Shown: piece after piece, positions 8,301-15,382 of the stretch
Numbering within the stretch: position 1 is the stretch's first letter
Layout of the letters: the number at the start of each line of letters is the position of its first letter
Source: an uncultured Bacteroidales bacterium
GTDB lineage: Bacteria > Bacteroidota > Bacteroidia > Bacteroidales > Salinivirgaceae
DNA length: 43,946 bases
Direction: 5' to 3'
Assembly: GCA_937981765.1 (NCBI GenBank)
Contig: CALJOM010000017.1
Coordinates: 1-43,946, forward strand
Made by a program: the position numbers and the translations under genes
Notes under the pieces: model-generated
Told to the model about the DNA's origin: nothing
Databases searched by the model: none
The model's input: the letters and a program-made list of their open reading frames with translations, nothing else

Positions 8301-11147
8301 CGGAAAAATTATGTAATTCCTGTTGAGCGCATAAGCAAAAAAATAAACCTTGAGGTGGTCTCGATACGTCAACACCTTGAGCCGGGAACTCAACAGCAGT
8401 GGCATTTTAAATTAAGCAACAAGGATAAACCTCTCAGCAAAGCTGAAGTATTGGCCACAATGTACGACCAAAGTTTGGATGCCTTTGTTAGAAAATCGCC
8501 ACCTACATTAAACCTTTTCTATCCCGACCAAAACACTACTGTCTACGGATTGCCTTACAGACAACGGTTAACCAACCAAACCGACCGTATGTTTTACCAC
8601 CTTGGTAGATACGAACCCATGGTTTGGACATTTCCTGCACTCCAGTTTAATTTTGTTAATGTATTCGGAATGGGTGAAAAATCGCGAAACATTGCCTTCT
8701 CCAAATTAGCACCCGAACCAACTGAAGGCATGGTACTACAAAATGAGAGTGCGTTTGCCACACAGGCAACTAGAAGTTCAGGACAGGTTGAAGCTGATAA
8801 GGGGCTACTCACCCGTCAACAAAACCAGCCCCATACTCCCCGTAGGCTACGTTCCATTTTTAACGAAACAGCCTTTTTTTATCCACAGTTGCAGCCCGAC
8901 GAAAACGGCAAAGTATATGTTAAATTCACAACCCCGGAGGCAATAACCGGTTGGAACGTTGAACTGTTAGCTCATGATACCGAAATGCGCTACGGCAGTT
9001 TTACAACAACCGTAACGACCAATTTACCACTGTCGGTAATGCCACTCTTCCCTCGTTTTATCTACACCGGCGATAGTGTGGTAATATCCGCCATGATTTT
9101 TAATCAAACCGACTCAACACTAACCGCTATTCCGAGAGCAGAACTTGTTTACAACATGCAGGAGAAACTCAACGTAAGCGTATATCCTCCACAAGTTACC
9201 CTCCTACCAGGCGAACAAAAATCGTTCACCGTTCGGTTACAATGTCCCAACCAACCGGGAATAGTCAATGCCAAAATCTTTGCCACTGCCGGCCAATACA
9301 CCGACGGAGAAGAAAAACCTTTACCATTATATCCCAACAAGCAACTGATTACCAATACCATAGGCCTATGGGGAAAACCCGAAAGCATCACGGAATTTTC
9401 GCTTGCCGATTTTCTGCCTCAACAACCCTCAAAACCGGTTACCGTAACCCTGGAATTATCCACAAACCCCACATGGTACGCAATTCAGTCGCTACCGTTT
9501 TTCGACAACCCCAATCCCCGTTCAGCATTTTCATTGATTGAAACCTTGTTTGCCGTACAAACCGGTAAAACGTTAACCGAGAAATACCCAGTCATCAAAT
9601 CAACCCTCTCCGTTTGGGCAACGCTGGAGCCCGACGCCTTACTTTCAAAACTACAACAAAATCCAGAACTTAAACTTGCTGAAATTGAAAAAACACCGTG
9701 GTTTAATCAAGCTATTTCCGAAACCGAACAAATGAGAAAACTGTCGCAATTTCTGGATAAAAACCGAACCGACTACCTAACCCAATATACCATAGAACAG
9801 CTAAGTAAACTTCAAACTTCCGGCGGCGGCTTTAGTTGGTTTCCCGATTGGATACCCAGTCAATATGTAACACTCTACGTAACGGAATATCTTGGCAGGC
9901 TCAATCAGGTTAACCCCGTCATTTTTATCACCATCCCCCAGCTTCGCATTATGGCTGAAAAGGCCTTGGAATATCTCTCAAACGAAACCACAGAAGAATA
10001 CAACCGGCTGTTGAGTAGTAAAGTAGATACGTCTAAAACTATGACTCCTTACCACATAGTTCGCTTTCTATATGTCAAAAGCATGATTCAGAAAAACTAT
10101 GCCCCCAAAACAACGGCAGAAATGTTCTACTATCGTCATGCCCGGCAACACGCACAACGTTACAATCTTTACGGAAGAGCTACCCTAGGACTGCTTGCAC
10201 GAAATATTGGCGACATTCGGTTAGCAACCTCGCTCTTTAAAGGCGTGGAAAGCAGCGCAGTAGTTGATCCGAAAAAGGGACTCTTCTTCCGCGAAAATAT
10301 TCGTGGATGGGAATGGTACCAGGCTCCAATCCCGACCCATGTACGAATCATGGAGTTTTACAACCAAATGAAAGCCTCAACCAATAAAATCGATGCCATG
10401 AAAATATGGCTTCTTCATCACAAACAAACCCACATGTGGAACGATGGAATATCGACTGCCGAAGCCGTATTTGCTATCGTAACCAGTGGAAGCAACTGGC
10501 TTGGAAACAACCACCCCATAACCATCACCTTAGGCAACCTCTTAATCAACAGCAACGACATTCAGAAACAAACCGGCACAGGATACTTCAAAACACGGAT
10601 TGACCCCACCTCTATGTCGAGAACCACACTCAAAGGTACCATTAACAACCCAAATTCCAACCCGGTTTATGGTGGGCTTTACGCTCAATTTTTCGAAAAC
10701 TTTGAAAACATTAAACCATGGCAAAACGACCTGAAACTCGACGTTGCCCTTTTCAGAACAACCATCTCGGAAAACCAAACAATCCTGTCGCCGATAGACA
10801 AAACCAGTATCAAAACCGGCGACAAAATACGTGTCAGAATTACCATAGAATCGACACGGGAGTTAGAATTTGTGGTTCTGCGCCTTCCCTTACCAGCCTG
10901 TTTTGAACCATCCGAACAACTCAGCGGCTTTGGTCAAAAGGGAGGTGCGTGGTATTACGTGGAAAACTATGACGAACGCAGCGATTTTTATTTCTACCGA
11001 CTAAAACAAGGTGTTACAATCCTCGAATACGATTGGTTTGCCATACGGCCCGGGAAATACAGCGCAGCGCCGGCAGCAATTCAATCGTTATACGCTCCCG
11101 AATTTTCGGCCCGTGCCAAAGGTTTGCGATTTGAATGTAAGGATTAG
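5322..11147 (+). CDS. Alpha-2-macroglobulin family protein (thioester-less, exported)
   Basis: A 1941-residue exported protein of the bacterial alpha-2-macroglobulin type, thought to trap or block proteases or to buttress the envelope. The signal peptide (MRTVVGLAVMLASVAGTFGQ) has no lipobox Cys. A helical N-terminal region (to about 350) is followed by macroglobulin beta-sandwich domains; the MG2 hallmark FTDRAIYRPGQ is near residue 563, the A2M-domain signature (TTPEAITGWNVELLAHD) near 1190, and the alpha-toroid (SGGGFSWFPDW) near 1500. The CxEQ thioester expected between the last two is absent, as in many Bacteroidota members, so covalent capture is unlikely. Start choice: ATGs at 5268 and 5295 are also in frame, but a -7 box at 5282-5289 places transcription start near 5295. 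No pbpC partner, which accompanies the proteobacterial type, is adjacent. Confidence 0.93.
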   Translation: MRTVVGLAVMLASVAGTFGQKEISLRISELEKENRIREILVLADSLMKYSVEENNELNYFYAANLKLRYQPQIFEVTPSNLYDSLKLFTQKVPQQGRALMQLLQAEFLSNQYRANQWQYDQKEDDGLENGHLEEFSRHDFIRLIQKNLQTAIESSTSIKRNIADYEQFLSINKPFLRFFPTVTDAFYYRAIQQMQSFEQENVEISEKVFSEAEQTNLPNNLQRVILEWYRQWWNYAYNNQDVKAFIELQRTDFLHSLNNSVNKMEIYENQLQSLIQKYEKTEAGGFILLDLAQHYYSLSQRYSPFDTLTYVYYPAMQKAHTTAKKIVEKYPATSLPHEHAETLLKNIEAPYLSLSVEQYQLAGQNIPMAFTYANLSEITVVLRRIPAHVVLQQSDLQRYGTFREVFRTTVKLPQSTDFYQHTTHWVLRYQEPGSYLIEVIPVNGNESLAIYSAITISGLLFFTEQSEGSLTRMYITEGFKGSPISNGTCELITMQYDRKGNERKFEVLERYPIRNGEVSISVKKFNEVRSIRIISGADTLWQNFYLPYSGNIPIQQTIQRVEIFTDRAIYRPGQSIQLKGIWYRGNGEEWKVVTSGKLTVSVRDDNYQEIAQYFVSPNNFGSFELSVPIPANIKPGTISLNTPYGGQAVRVEYYRRYTFDGKFTNPDKPAFPGDTVQIIFEASTYSGVTLQNLKIRGEAKFSTQRVWWLSSTGKTIAAWDTVTDGNGQFIVRFVSEKNIDYQNYTITITATTMSGESRDFTHSYYVSATPFTLTPNKTQWLVNESLPTLTLKSINQETITGKVRLSLDLLKPTKNTVVENTLPKADKPLLSREEWFKLIPFMDYNNESLWNNFPSEKNIWSAELKTSELKLPEELQTKLSEGIYRLNMEVMGQKLTTHFRVVNPRSQKLAFPEVFDVLLSAQKLKPGETLSVTFISSVEHLPVWYGITAGNKTIEQKRVIVKNGKLPLTIPISEAHEGSLYINAVAVQFGQAIRKNYVIPVERISKKINLEVVSIRQHLEPGTQQQWHFKLSNKDKPLSKAEVLATMYDQSLDAFVRKSPPTLNLFYPDQNTTVYGLPYRQRLTNQTDRMFYHLGRYEPMVWTFPALQFNFVNVFGMGEKSRNIAFSKLAPEPTEGMVLQNESAFATQATRSSGQVEADKGLLTRQQNQPHTPRRLRSIFNETAFFYPQLQPDENGKVYVKFTTPEAITGWNVELLAHDTEMRYGSFTTTVTTNLPLSVMPLFPRFIYTGDSVVISAMIFNQTDSTLTAIPRAELVYNMQEKLNVSVYPPQVTLLPGEQKSFTVRLQCPNQPGIVNAKIFATAGQYTDGEEKPLPLYPNKQLITNTIGLWGKPESITEFSLADFLPQQPSKPVTVTLELSTNPTWYAIQSLPFFDNPNPRSAFSLIETLFAVQTGKTLTEKYPVIKSTLSVWATLEPDALLSKLQQNPELKLAEIEKTPWFNQAISETEQMRKLSQFLDKNRTDYLTQYTIEQLSKLQTSGGGFSWFPDWIPSQYVTLYVTEYLGRLNQVNPVIFITIPQLRIMAEKALEYLSNETTEEYNRLLSSKVDTSKTMTPYHIVRFLYVKSMIQKNYAPKTTAEMFYYRHARQHAQRYNLYGRATLGLLARNIGDIRLATSLFKGVESSAVVDPKKGLFFRENIRGWEWYQAPIPTHVRIMEFYNQMKASTNKIDAMKIWLLHHKQTHMWNDGISTAEAVFAIVTSGSNWLGNNHPITITLGNLLINSNDIQKQTGTGYFKTRIDPTSMSRTTLKGTINNPNSNPVYGGLYAQFFENFENIKPWQNDLKLDVALFRTTISENQTILSPIDKTSIKTGDKIRVRITIESTRELEFVVLRLPLPACFEPSEQLSGFGQKGGAWYYVENYDERSDFYFYRLKQGVTILEYDWFAIRPGKYSAAPAAIQSLYAPEFSARAKGLRFECKD

Positions 11148-11213
11148 GTCAAATACTACTTCCCAGCATTTTTCGATAAAGATCTCCATTTTCAGGATTG
11201 AAAGCAGAGGGCT

Positions 11214-11906
11214 TTAATCTTCATTTCCGGTGAGAATTTTGTTTAAAGCCTCAAAATTTAACACTTTAATCCACCTGGGAGAGTACTCAATAATTCCTTC
11301 ATTGCTCAATTCCCCAAAAGTTCGGGCTAACGACGGACGCGCCACACCAAACATTTCGGCCATCATGGTTTGGTTTATCCCTGGATCGAAAGCAACCGCA
11401 TTTTTCATCTGAGTGTTTTCCAGAAGATAGCGCGCAATTTTTTGGCGAATAGTATACAGCGAGTGAAATTTTACCTTTTCGGCCAGAAAGAAGCTTCTAT
11501 TGCTCATTAAATTAAGATAGCTAATAAGAATACGCGAATCTTTCTGAAGCAGCGAAATAAAACTGTCGCGCGGAATGTAGAGGATTGCGGTTTCCGTGAG
11601 GGTAGTAACATTAACCGGGAAACGGTTGTTTTTTCCAAAAAGGAACGCGGGTGCTATGGCACGTGGAGCCTCAATCTCCTCGACGGTTACCATTTTACCC
11701 CCAGGCTCAATCATGTCGCCCCGTACTCGTCCCGACAAAATAATCATGAGATTCTGACATAAATCGCCAGCAACAGCAATTAACTCACTGGGACGATGTT
11801 TCCGCACCCCGTAATGAACACACAAAAAGGTTTGATGCAACTCTTCGGCCGTTAACATCCGAAAAATTTCGTTTTGTGTAAGCAACTGGTAAATAGATGT
11901 GTTCAT
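11214..11906 (-). CDS. Crp/Fnr-family transcriptional regulator, HcpR-like by context
   Basis: A 230-residue cytoplasmic regulator: N-terminal cyclic-nucleotide-binding-like beta barrel (about 20-130), long dimerisation helix, and a C-terminal winged helix (INQTMMAEMFGVARPSLARTFGELSNEGII, beginning about residue 168) of the Crp type. There is no N-terminal Cys cluster of the Fnr kind, so oxygen sensing by its own 4Fe-4S cluster is unlikely; haem or NO sensing as in HcpR proteins is possible. It faces the ferredoxin-hcp operon, the layout seen for HcpR regulators of nitrosative-stress genes. The reading frame runs open upstream to 12110, but the ATG at 11906 gives the normal N-terminus. A dyad in its promoter suggests autoregulation. 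Confidence 0.9.
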   Translation of the reverse strand: MNTSIYQLLTQNEIFRMLTAEELHQTFLCVHYGVRKHRPSELIAVAGDLCQNLMIILSGRVRGDMIEPGGKMVTVEEIEAPRAIAPAFLFGKNNRFPVNVTTLTETAILYIPRDSFISLLQKDSRILISYLNLMSNRSFFLAEKVKFHSLYTIRQKIARYLLENTQMKNAVAFDPGINQTMMAEMFGVARPSLARTFGELSNEGIIEYSPRWIKVLNFEALNKILTGNED

Positions 11907-11939
11907 AAAATTTTCAATAATTTTATATCGAAAGTTAAG

Positions 11940-11947
11940 CAAAAATA
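11940..11947 (-). promoter_or_regulatory. -7 box (TATTTTTG) of the Crp-family regulator gene
   Basis: Reads TATTTTTG on the minus strand, a perfect -7 match, placing transcription start about 28 bases before the ATG at 11906. The TGTnACA dyad lies 6 bases upstream of it, inside the -33/-7 spacer, a position that would repress. Confidence 0.55.
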
Positions 11948-11953
11948 ACGATT

Positions 11954-11969
11954 TGTTACAAATGTTACA
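11954..11969. promoter_or_regulatory. Candidate Crp/HcpR-type operator, TGTTACA-AA-TGTTACA
   Basis: TGTTACA occurs twice with a 2-base spacer. Because TGTnACA is itself palindromic, the 16 bases are both a direct repeat and a dyad (TGTnACA-nn-TGTnACA), fitting a dimeric Crp-family protein. It sits in the 132-base gap between the divergent regulator and the ferredoxin-hcp operon; its centre (11961.5) is about 42 bases before the inferred start of the hcp operon, the class II activator position, and it falls within the regulator's own promoter. Binding is inferred. Confidence 0.55.
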
Positions 11970-11990
11970 GACTTCTTCGTCCGAATATCC

Positions 11991-11998
11991 GATTTTTG
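11991..11998 (+). promoter_or_regulatory. Near-consensus -7 box (GATTTTTG) of the ferredoxin-hcp operon
   Basis: Seven of eight matches to TAnnTTTG, with no good -33 element; a weak core promoter of this kind fits one that needs an activator. Transcription would start near 12002-12004, about 35 bases before the ATG at 12039. Confidence 0.45.
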
Positions 11999-12038
11999 TA
12001 GCGTACAATGATGGAAAATAACCACAAAAATATTCACC

Positions 12039-12941
12039 ATGAAACGAACAGTAGTAAAAATCGATGAAGAACGCTGCAACGGATGCGGAGCCTGCGTTCC
12101 TGGATGTCACGAAGGAGCTCTACAGGTTATTGACGGAAAAGCTCGACTGATAAGCGACCTAATGTGCGATGGACTTGGGGCCTGCATAGGTCAATGCCCA
12201 ATGAATGCCATTACGCTGGAGGAACGCGAGGCTGAGCCATACGACGAAGTTAAAGTAATGTCGGAAATGATTTTTAAAGGATACAACACTATTTATGCTC
12301 ACCTAAAACACCTAAAAGATCACGGCATGAAACATTACATGCAGCAAGGAATTGATTTTTTGCGCGCTAACCGCTCAAGAATTGATTTCGACCCTGAAGA
12401 ACTTTTACATCGGCTGCACAACGGAACCGATTCACCAAAAGTAAATGTGACTCCAATAGTCAAAACCCACCAACACCACGGAAACGGTTGTCCTGGGTCG
12501 CGTGCCGTGAGTTTCAGCCCAACTAAAGAAACTAACTACACCTCCGTAGAGGATACACCCAGCCAACTACGCCAATGGCCTGTGCAACTCCATCTTCTCA
12601 ATCCGGCCGCAGGTTATCTTGCAAACGCCGACCTGCTTATGGCAGCCGATTGTACAGCCTATGCCGTAGGGAACTTTCACAACCGTTTTTTAGCCGGGAA
12701 AATTCTCGCCATTGCCTGCCCGAAACTCGACAATGGAACCGACATTTATGTTGAAAAAATCCGCCGTATGATTGATGAATCGCGGATTAACACCATAACG
12801 GTAATTATTATGGAAGTGCCATGTTGCCGAGGCCTTTTACAGATGGTACAAAAAGCCGTAACAGAAGCATCACGCAAAGTCCCCGTAAAAGCCATTATAG
12901 TGAGCATTCAGGGGGAAATACTTAGCGAACAATGGATTTAA
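12039..12941 (+). CDS. Ferredoxin-domain protein, probable electron donor to Hcp
   Basis: A 300-residue cytoplasmic iron-sulfur protein. The N-terminus is a ferredoxin domain: Cys13, 16, 19 and 23 (CNGCGACVPGC) make a standard 4Fe-4S site; the second motif (CDGLGACIGQCP) has Cys43, 49 and 53 but Leu46 where the second ligand is expected. This three-Cys variant is one I recall from ferredoxins next to hcp in anaerobes. The C-terminal ~120 residues carry further Cys (AADCTAY, IACPKLD, VPCCRGL) and look like a metal- or cluster-binding domain. It lies 39 bases before hcp in one operon, so it most likely passes electrons to Hcp. The ATG at 12039 opens directly into the ferredoxin fold. Confidence 0.85.
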   Translation: MKRTVVKIDEERCNGCGACVPGCHEGALQVIDGKARLISDLMCDGLGACIGQCPMNAITLEEREAEPYDEVKVMSEMIFKGYNTIYAHLKHLKDHGMKHYMQQGIDFLRANRSRIDFDPEELLHRLHNGTDSPKVNVTPIVKTHQHHGNGCPGSRAVSFSPTKETNYTSVEDTPSQLRQWPVQLHLLNPAAGYLANADLLMAADCTAYAVGNFHNRFLAGKILAIACPKLDNGTDIYVEKIRRMIDESRINTITVIIMEVPCCRGLLQMVQKAVTEASRKVPVKAIIVSIQGEILSEQWI

Positions 12942-12980
12942 ACTTAAAAACAATCTAATACCCCTAAAACTTATATCATT

Positions 12981-14630
12981 ATGGAAAATATGTTTTGCTT
13001 TCAATGTCAGGAAGCAGCCAAAGGAACCGGCTGCACCATCAAAGGCGTATGTGGAAAAACTCCCGATGTCGCGGCCAGTATGGACTTACTTCTTCACGTA
13101 ATTAAAGGAGTATGTGTGTATAGTTCAGCCCTGAGAGAACAAAAAGGATACGAAAATCCAAAAGTAAACCACTTTGTAATCGACGGACTTTTCGCAACCA
13201 TTACCAACGCCAATTTCGACCGTTCCGCAATTGAACAAAGAATTAGCCTTGGATTGGAGTATCGCGAAATGCTTAAAGATGAAGCTCATAGACAGAAAAT
13301 ATCTGTCGACGATTCTTTCGATGGTTGCCATTGGACAGGAACACCTTCTCAATACGCCCTAAAAGCACTAACGGTAGGAATTCTTAACGAAAAGAATGAA
13401 GACAAACGCTCACTCAAGGAACTGATTATCTATGGTATTAAAGGAATGGCAGCCTACGCTGAACATGCTGAAAATCTTGGACAAACGGACCCACAAGTAA
13501 TTGCCTTTATGCAAAAAGCGTTAGCAGAAACGACGCAGGACAAAACTATTGATGAATTAATAGCATTAACGCTTGAAACAGGGAAATACGGTGTTGCGGT
13601 TATGGCGCTGCTCGATAAAGCCAACACTTCTGCCTATGGAAACCCGGAAATTACAAAAGTTAACCTTGGAGTGCGCAATAATCCCGGAATCCTTATCAGC
13701 GGACACGATCTCAAAGATATGGAAGAACTTCTGGCACAAACCGAAGGAACCGGTGTTGATGTTTATACCCACAGTGAAATGCTACCGGCAAACTATTATC
13801 CAGCCTTTAAAAAATACAAACATTTTGTTGGCAATTATGGTAGCAGTTGGTGGCATCAAAAAGAAGATTTTGAATCATTTAACGGGCCGATACTCTTTAC
13901 CACAAATTGCATAGTTCCACCATCGGAAAACGCCAGCTACAAAGATCGTATCTACACTACCGGGTCTTCTGGACTTCCGGGAGCCATTCACATTGCTCCT
14001 CGTCAAAACGGGAAACCTAAAGACTTCAGCCAGATCATCGAACACGCTAAACGTTGCAAACCTCCGGTTGAGATCGAACGGGGCGAAATCATCGGCGGAT
14101 TTGCCCATGCCCAGGTATTTGCTCTAGCCGATAAAGTAGTAGATGCCATAAAATCGGGCGCTATTCGGAAATTTATTGTTATGGCCGGTTGCGATGGTCG
14201 AATGAAAGACCGCAATTATTACACAGAATTTGCCCAAAAACTACCCAAAGATACTGTTATACTAACTGCCGGTTGCGCCAAATACAGGTATAACAAACTC
14301 CCGCTGGGCGATATCGGCGGAATTCCTCGTGTTCTCGATGCTGGGCAATGCAACGACTCTTACTCATTAGCTGTGATTGCGCTCAAGCTGAAAGAAGTTT
14401 TTCAACTTAACGATATCAACCAGTTACCCATTGCATACAATATTGCATGGTACGAACAAAAAGCCGTGATTGTTTTGCTAGCTCTTCTATATTTAGGGGT
14501 GAAAAATATTCACCTTGGACCTACCTTGCCCGCATTTCTTTCACCAAACGTGGCAAAAGTTCTGGTAGAAAATTTTGGAATTGCCGGAATAACTACAGTA
14601 GATGAAGATATCAAACTACTTGTAGGTTAA
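12981..14630 (+). CDS. hcp: Hydroxylamine reductase / hybrid-cluster protein
   Basis: A 549-residue cytoplasmic enzyme with an N-terminal cubane cluster and a hybrid 4Fe-2S-2O cluster; reduces hydroxylamine in vitro and is thought to be mainly an NO reductase that detoxifies nitrosative stress. The N-terminal pattern C6-x2-C9-x8-C18-x5-C24 is the anaerobe type. Hybrid-cluster ligand regions are all present: [48 protein letters not shown] and WYEQKAV. Length and residues are complete, so it should be functional. Second gene of the operon behind the ferredoxin gene, facing a Crp-family regulator, and followed by a strong terminator. Confidence 0.98.
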   Translation: MENMFCFQCQEAAKGTGCTIKGVCGKTPDVAASMDLLLHVIKGVCVYSSALREQKGYENPKVNHFVIDGLFATITNANFDRSAIEQRISLGLEYREMLKDEAHRQKISVDDSFDGCHWTGTPSQYALKALTVGILNEKNEDKRSLKELIIYGIKGMAAYAEHAENLGQTDPQVIAFMQKALAETTQDKTIDELIALTLETGKYGVAVMALLDKANTSAYGNPEITKVNLGVRNNPGILISGHDLKDMEELLAQTEGTGVDVYTHSEMLPANYYPAFKKYKHFVGNYGSSWWHQKEDFESFNGPILFTTNCIVPPSENASYKDRIYTTGSSGLPGAIHIAPRQNGKPKDFSQIIEHAKRCKPPVEIERGEIIGGFAHAQVFALADKVVDAIKSGAIRKFIVMAGCDGRMKDRNYYTEFAQKLPKDTVILTAGCAKYRYNKLPLGDIGGIPRVLDAGQCNDSYSLAVIALKLKEVFQLNDINQLPIAYNIAWYEQKAVIVLLALLYLGVKNIHLGPTLPAFLSPNVAKVLVENFGIAGITTVDEDIKLLVG

Positions 14631-14635
14631 TCCGT

Positions 14636-14676
14636 AAAACCTTCGGTGGGCTGAATAGGCTCACCAAAGGTTTTTT
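14636..14676 (+). terminator. Intrinsic terminator after hcp
   Basis: A long imperfect stem, ACCTTcGGTGgGC pairing with GCtCACCaAAGGT around a TGAATAG loop, is followed by TTTTTT. It begins 6 bases after the hcp stop codon. Confidence 0.88.
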
Positions 14677-14711
14677 CTGCATTTTTTCTTACTTTCATCT
14701 ACTACACACAT

Positions 14712-15029
14712 ATGATAATAATTACTCATCTTGAATCAGCGCCTAGAGTACCATTCAATCTCGACGGACGAATAATGTATACTGCCGCTAAAATAGAATT
14801 GGTACATGTAACACTTAACCCTGGAGAAAAAATTTCCCTCCACACAAATCCGTTTGAAGTAATTTTTTATCCGCTGGAAGGAGAACTATGCTTGTTGGTC
14901 GAAAATCAAAGTATCGATATAAAACCATTCTCCTGTATATCTATTCCTGCCGGAATACATCGAGGCCTAGAAAATAAACATTCATCCAAAGCTCAGGTGC
15001 TGGCTATAAAAATATTTTCGGGGGCTTAA
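14712..15029 (+). CDS. Small cupin-domain protein
   Basis: A 105-residue single-domain cupin, probably cytoplasmic. The fold is suggested by glycine-spaced beta strands: LNPGEKISLHTN (motif 1, with one His), then FYPLEGELCLLVENQ, and PAGIHRGLENK (motif 2, one His). Motif 1 lacks the usual HxH pair (HTN), so metal binding may be weak or altered. The substrate cannot be told. It stands alone between the hcp terminator and a small hairpin at 15097; the ATG at 14712 is the only sensible start. Small cupins like this often bind a small ligand or modulate an enzyme, but nothing nearby points to a partner. Confidence 0.75.
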   Translation: MIIITHLESAPRVPFNLDGRIMYTAAKIELVHVTLNPGEKISLHTNPFEVIFYPLEGELCLLVENQSIDIKPFSCISIPAGIHRGLENKHSSKAQVLAIKIFSGA

Positions 15030-15096
15030 TGTGGGTATAGGGTTACTATATTCTCATGAAAACAACAAAAATATAAAACCAGGTTCCATAACAAAT

Positions 15097-15119
15097 AAGC
15101 CGCATTATAGCGGCTTTTA
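15097..15119. terminator. Hairpin terminator between the cupin gene and tRNA-Leu
   Basis: A 7-bp stem AAGCCGC / GCGGCTT with an ATTATA loop, followed by TTTAATTGTT on the plus strand. It lies between convergent transcripts (cupin on plus, tRNA on minus), so it could end either; the U-tract is short in both directions. Confidence 0.6.
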
Positions 15120-15145
15120 ATTGTTCTAAAAATAGCATCGCTGAA

Positions 15146-15232
15146 TGGTGCCCGAAGCAGGACTCGAACCTGTACATCCTTACGGATACTAGTCCCTGAA
15201 ACTAGCGCGTCTACCAATTCCGCCATTCGGGC
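15146..15232 (-). tRNA. tRNA-Leu (anticodon CAG)
   Basis: Class II tRNA of 87 bases on the minus strand. Acceptor stem GCCCGAA pairs with TTCGGGC and the CCA end is encoded (TGG at 15146-15148 on plus). The D-arm contains GGCGGAATTGGTAGACGC, typical of tRNA-Leu; the anticodon stem CTAGT/ACTAG encloses the loop TTCAGGG (CAG); a long variable arm (TATCCGTAAGGATG) and a T-arm with GGTTCGAGTCC follow. It decodes CUG. Confidence 0.97.
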
Positions 15233-15240
15233 AGGGATTG

Positions 15241-15248
15241 CAAAAATA
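15241..15248 (-). promoter_or_regulatory. -7 box (TATTTTTG) of tRNA-Leu
   Basis: Reads TATTTTTG on the minus strand, ending 9 bases before the first tRNA base. This gives a very short 5' leader, as expected for a single tRNA gene. Confidence 0.6.
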
Positions 15249-15382
15249 AGATTTTTTTCTGAAAAATTTCTTTAACAGAAACTTTTATGGTTGCTATTTT
15301 TTTTCAATATAAACGATAATCCGGTAAATATCCCTAAGGCCCCTTATTTTTACACTGATTATCAGTGCTAAAGCGTTGCTGA

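Noticed and set aside
15026..15226. A 66-residue minus-strand open frame
   Set aside because: It runs through tRNA-Leu; the start of the frame (MAELVDALVSGTSIRK) is a well-known translation of a tRNA gene, not a protein.
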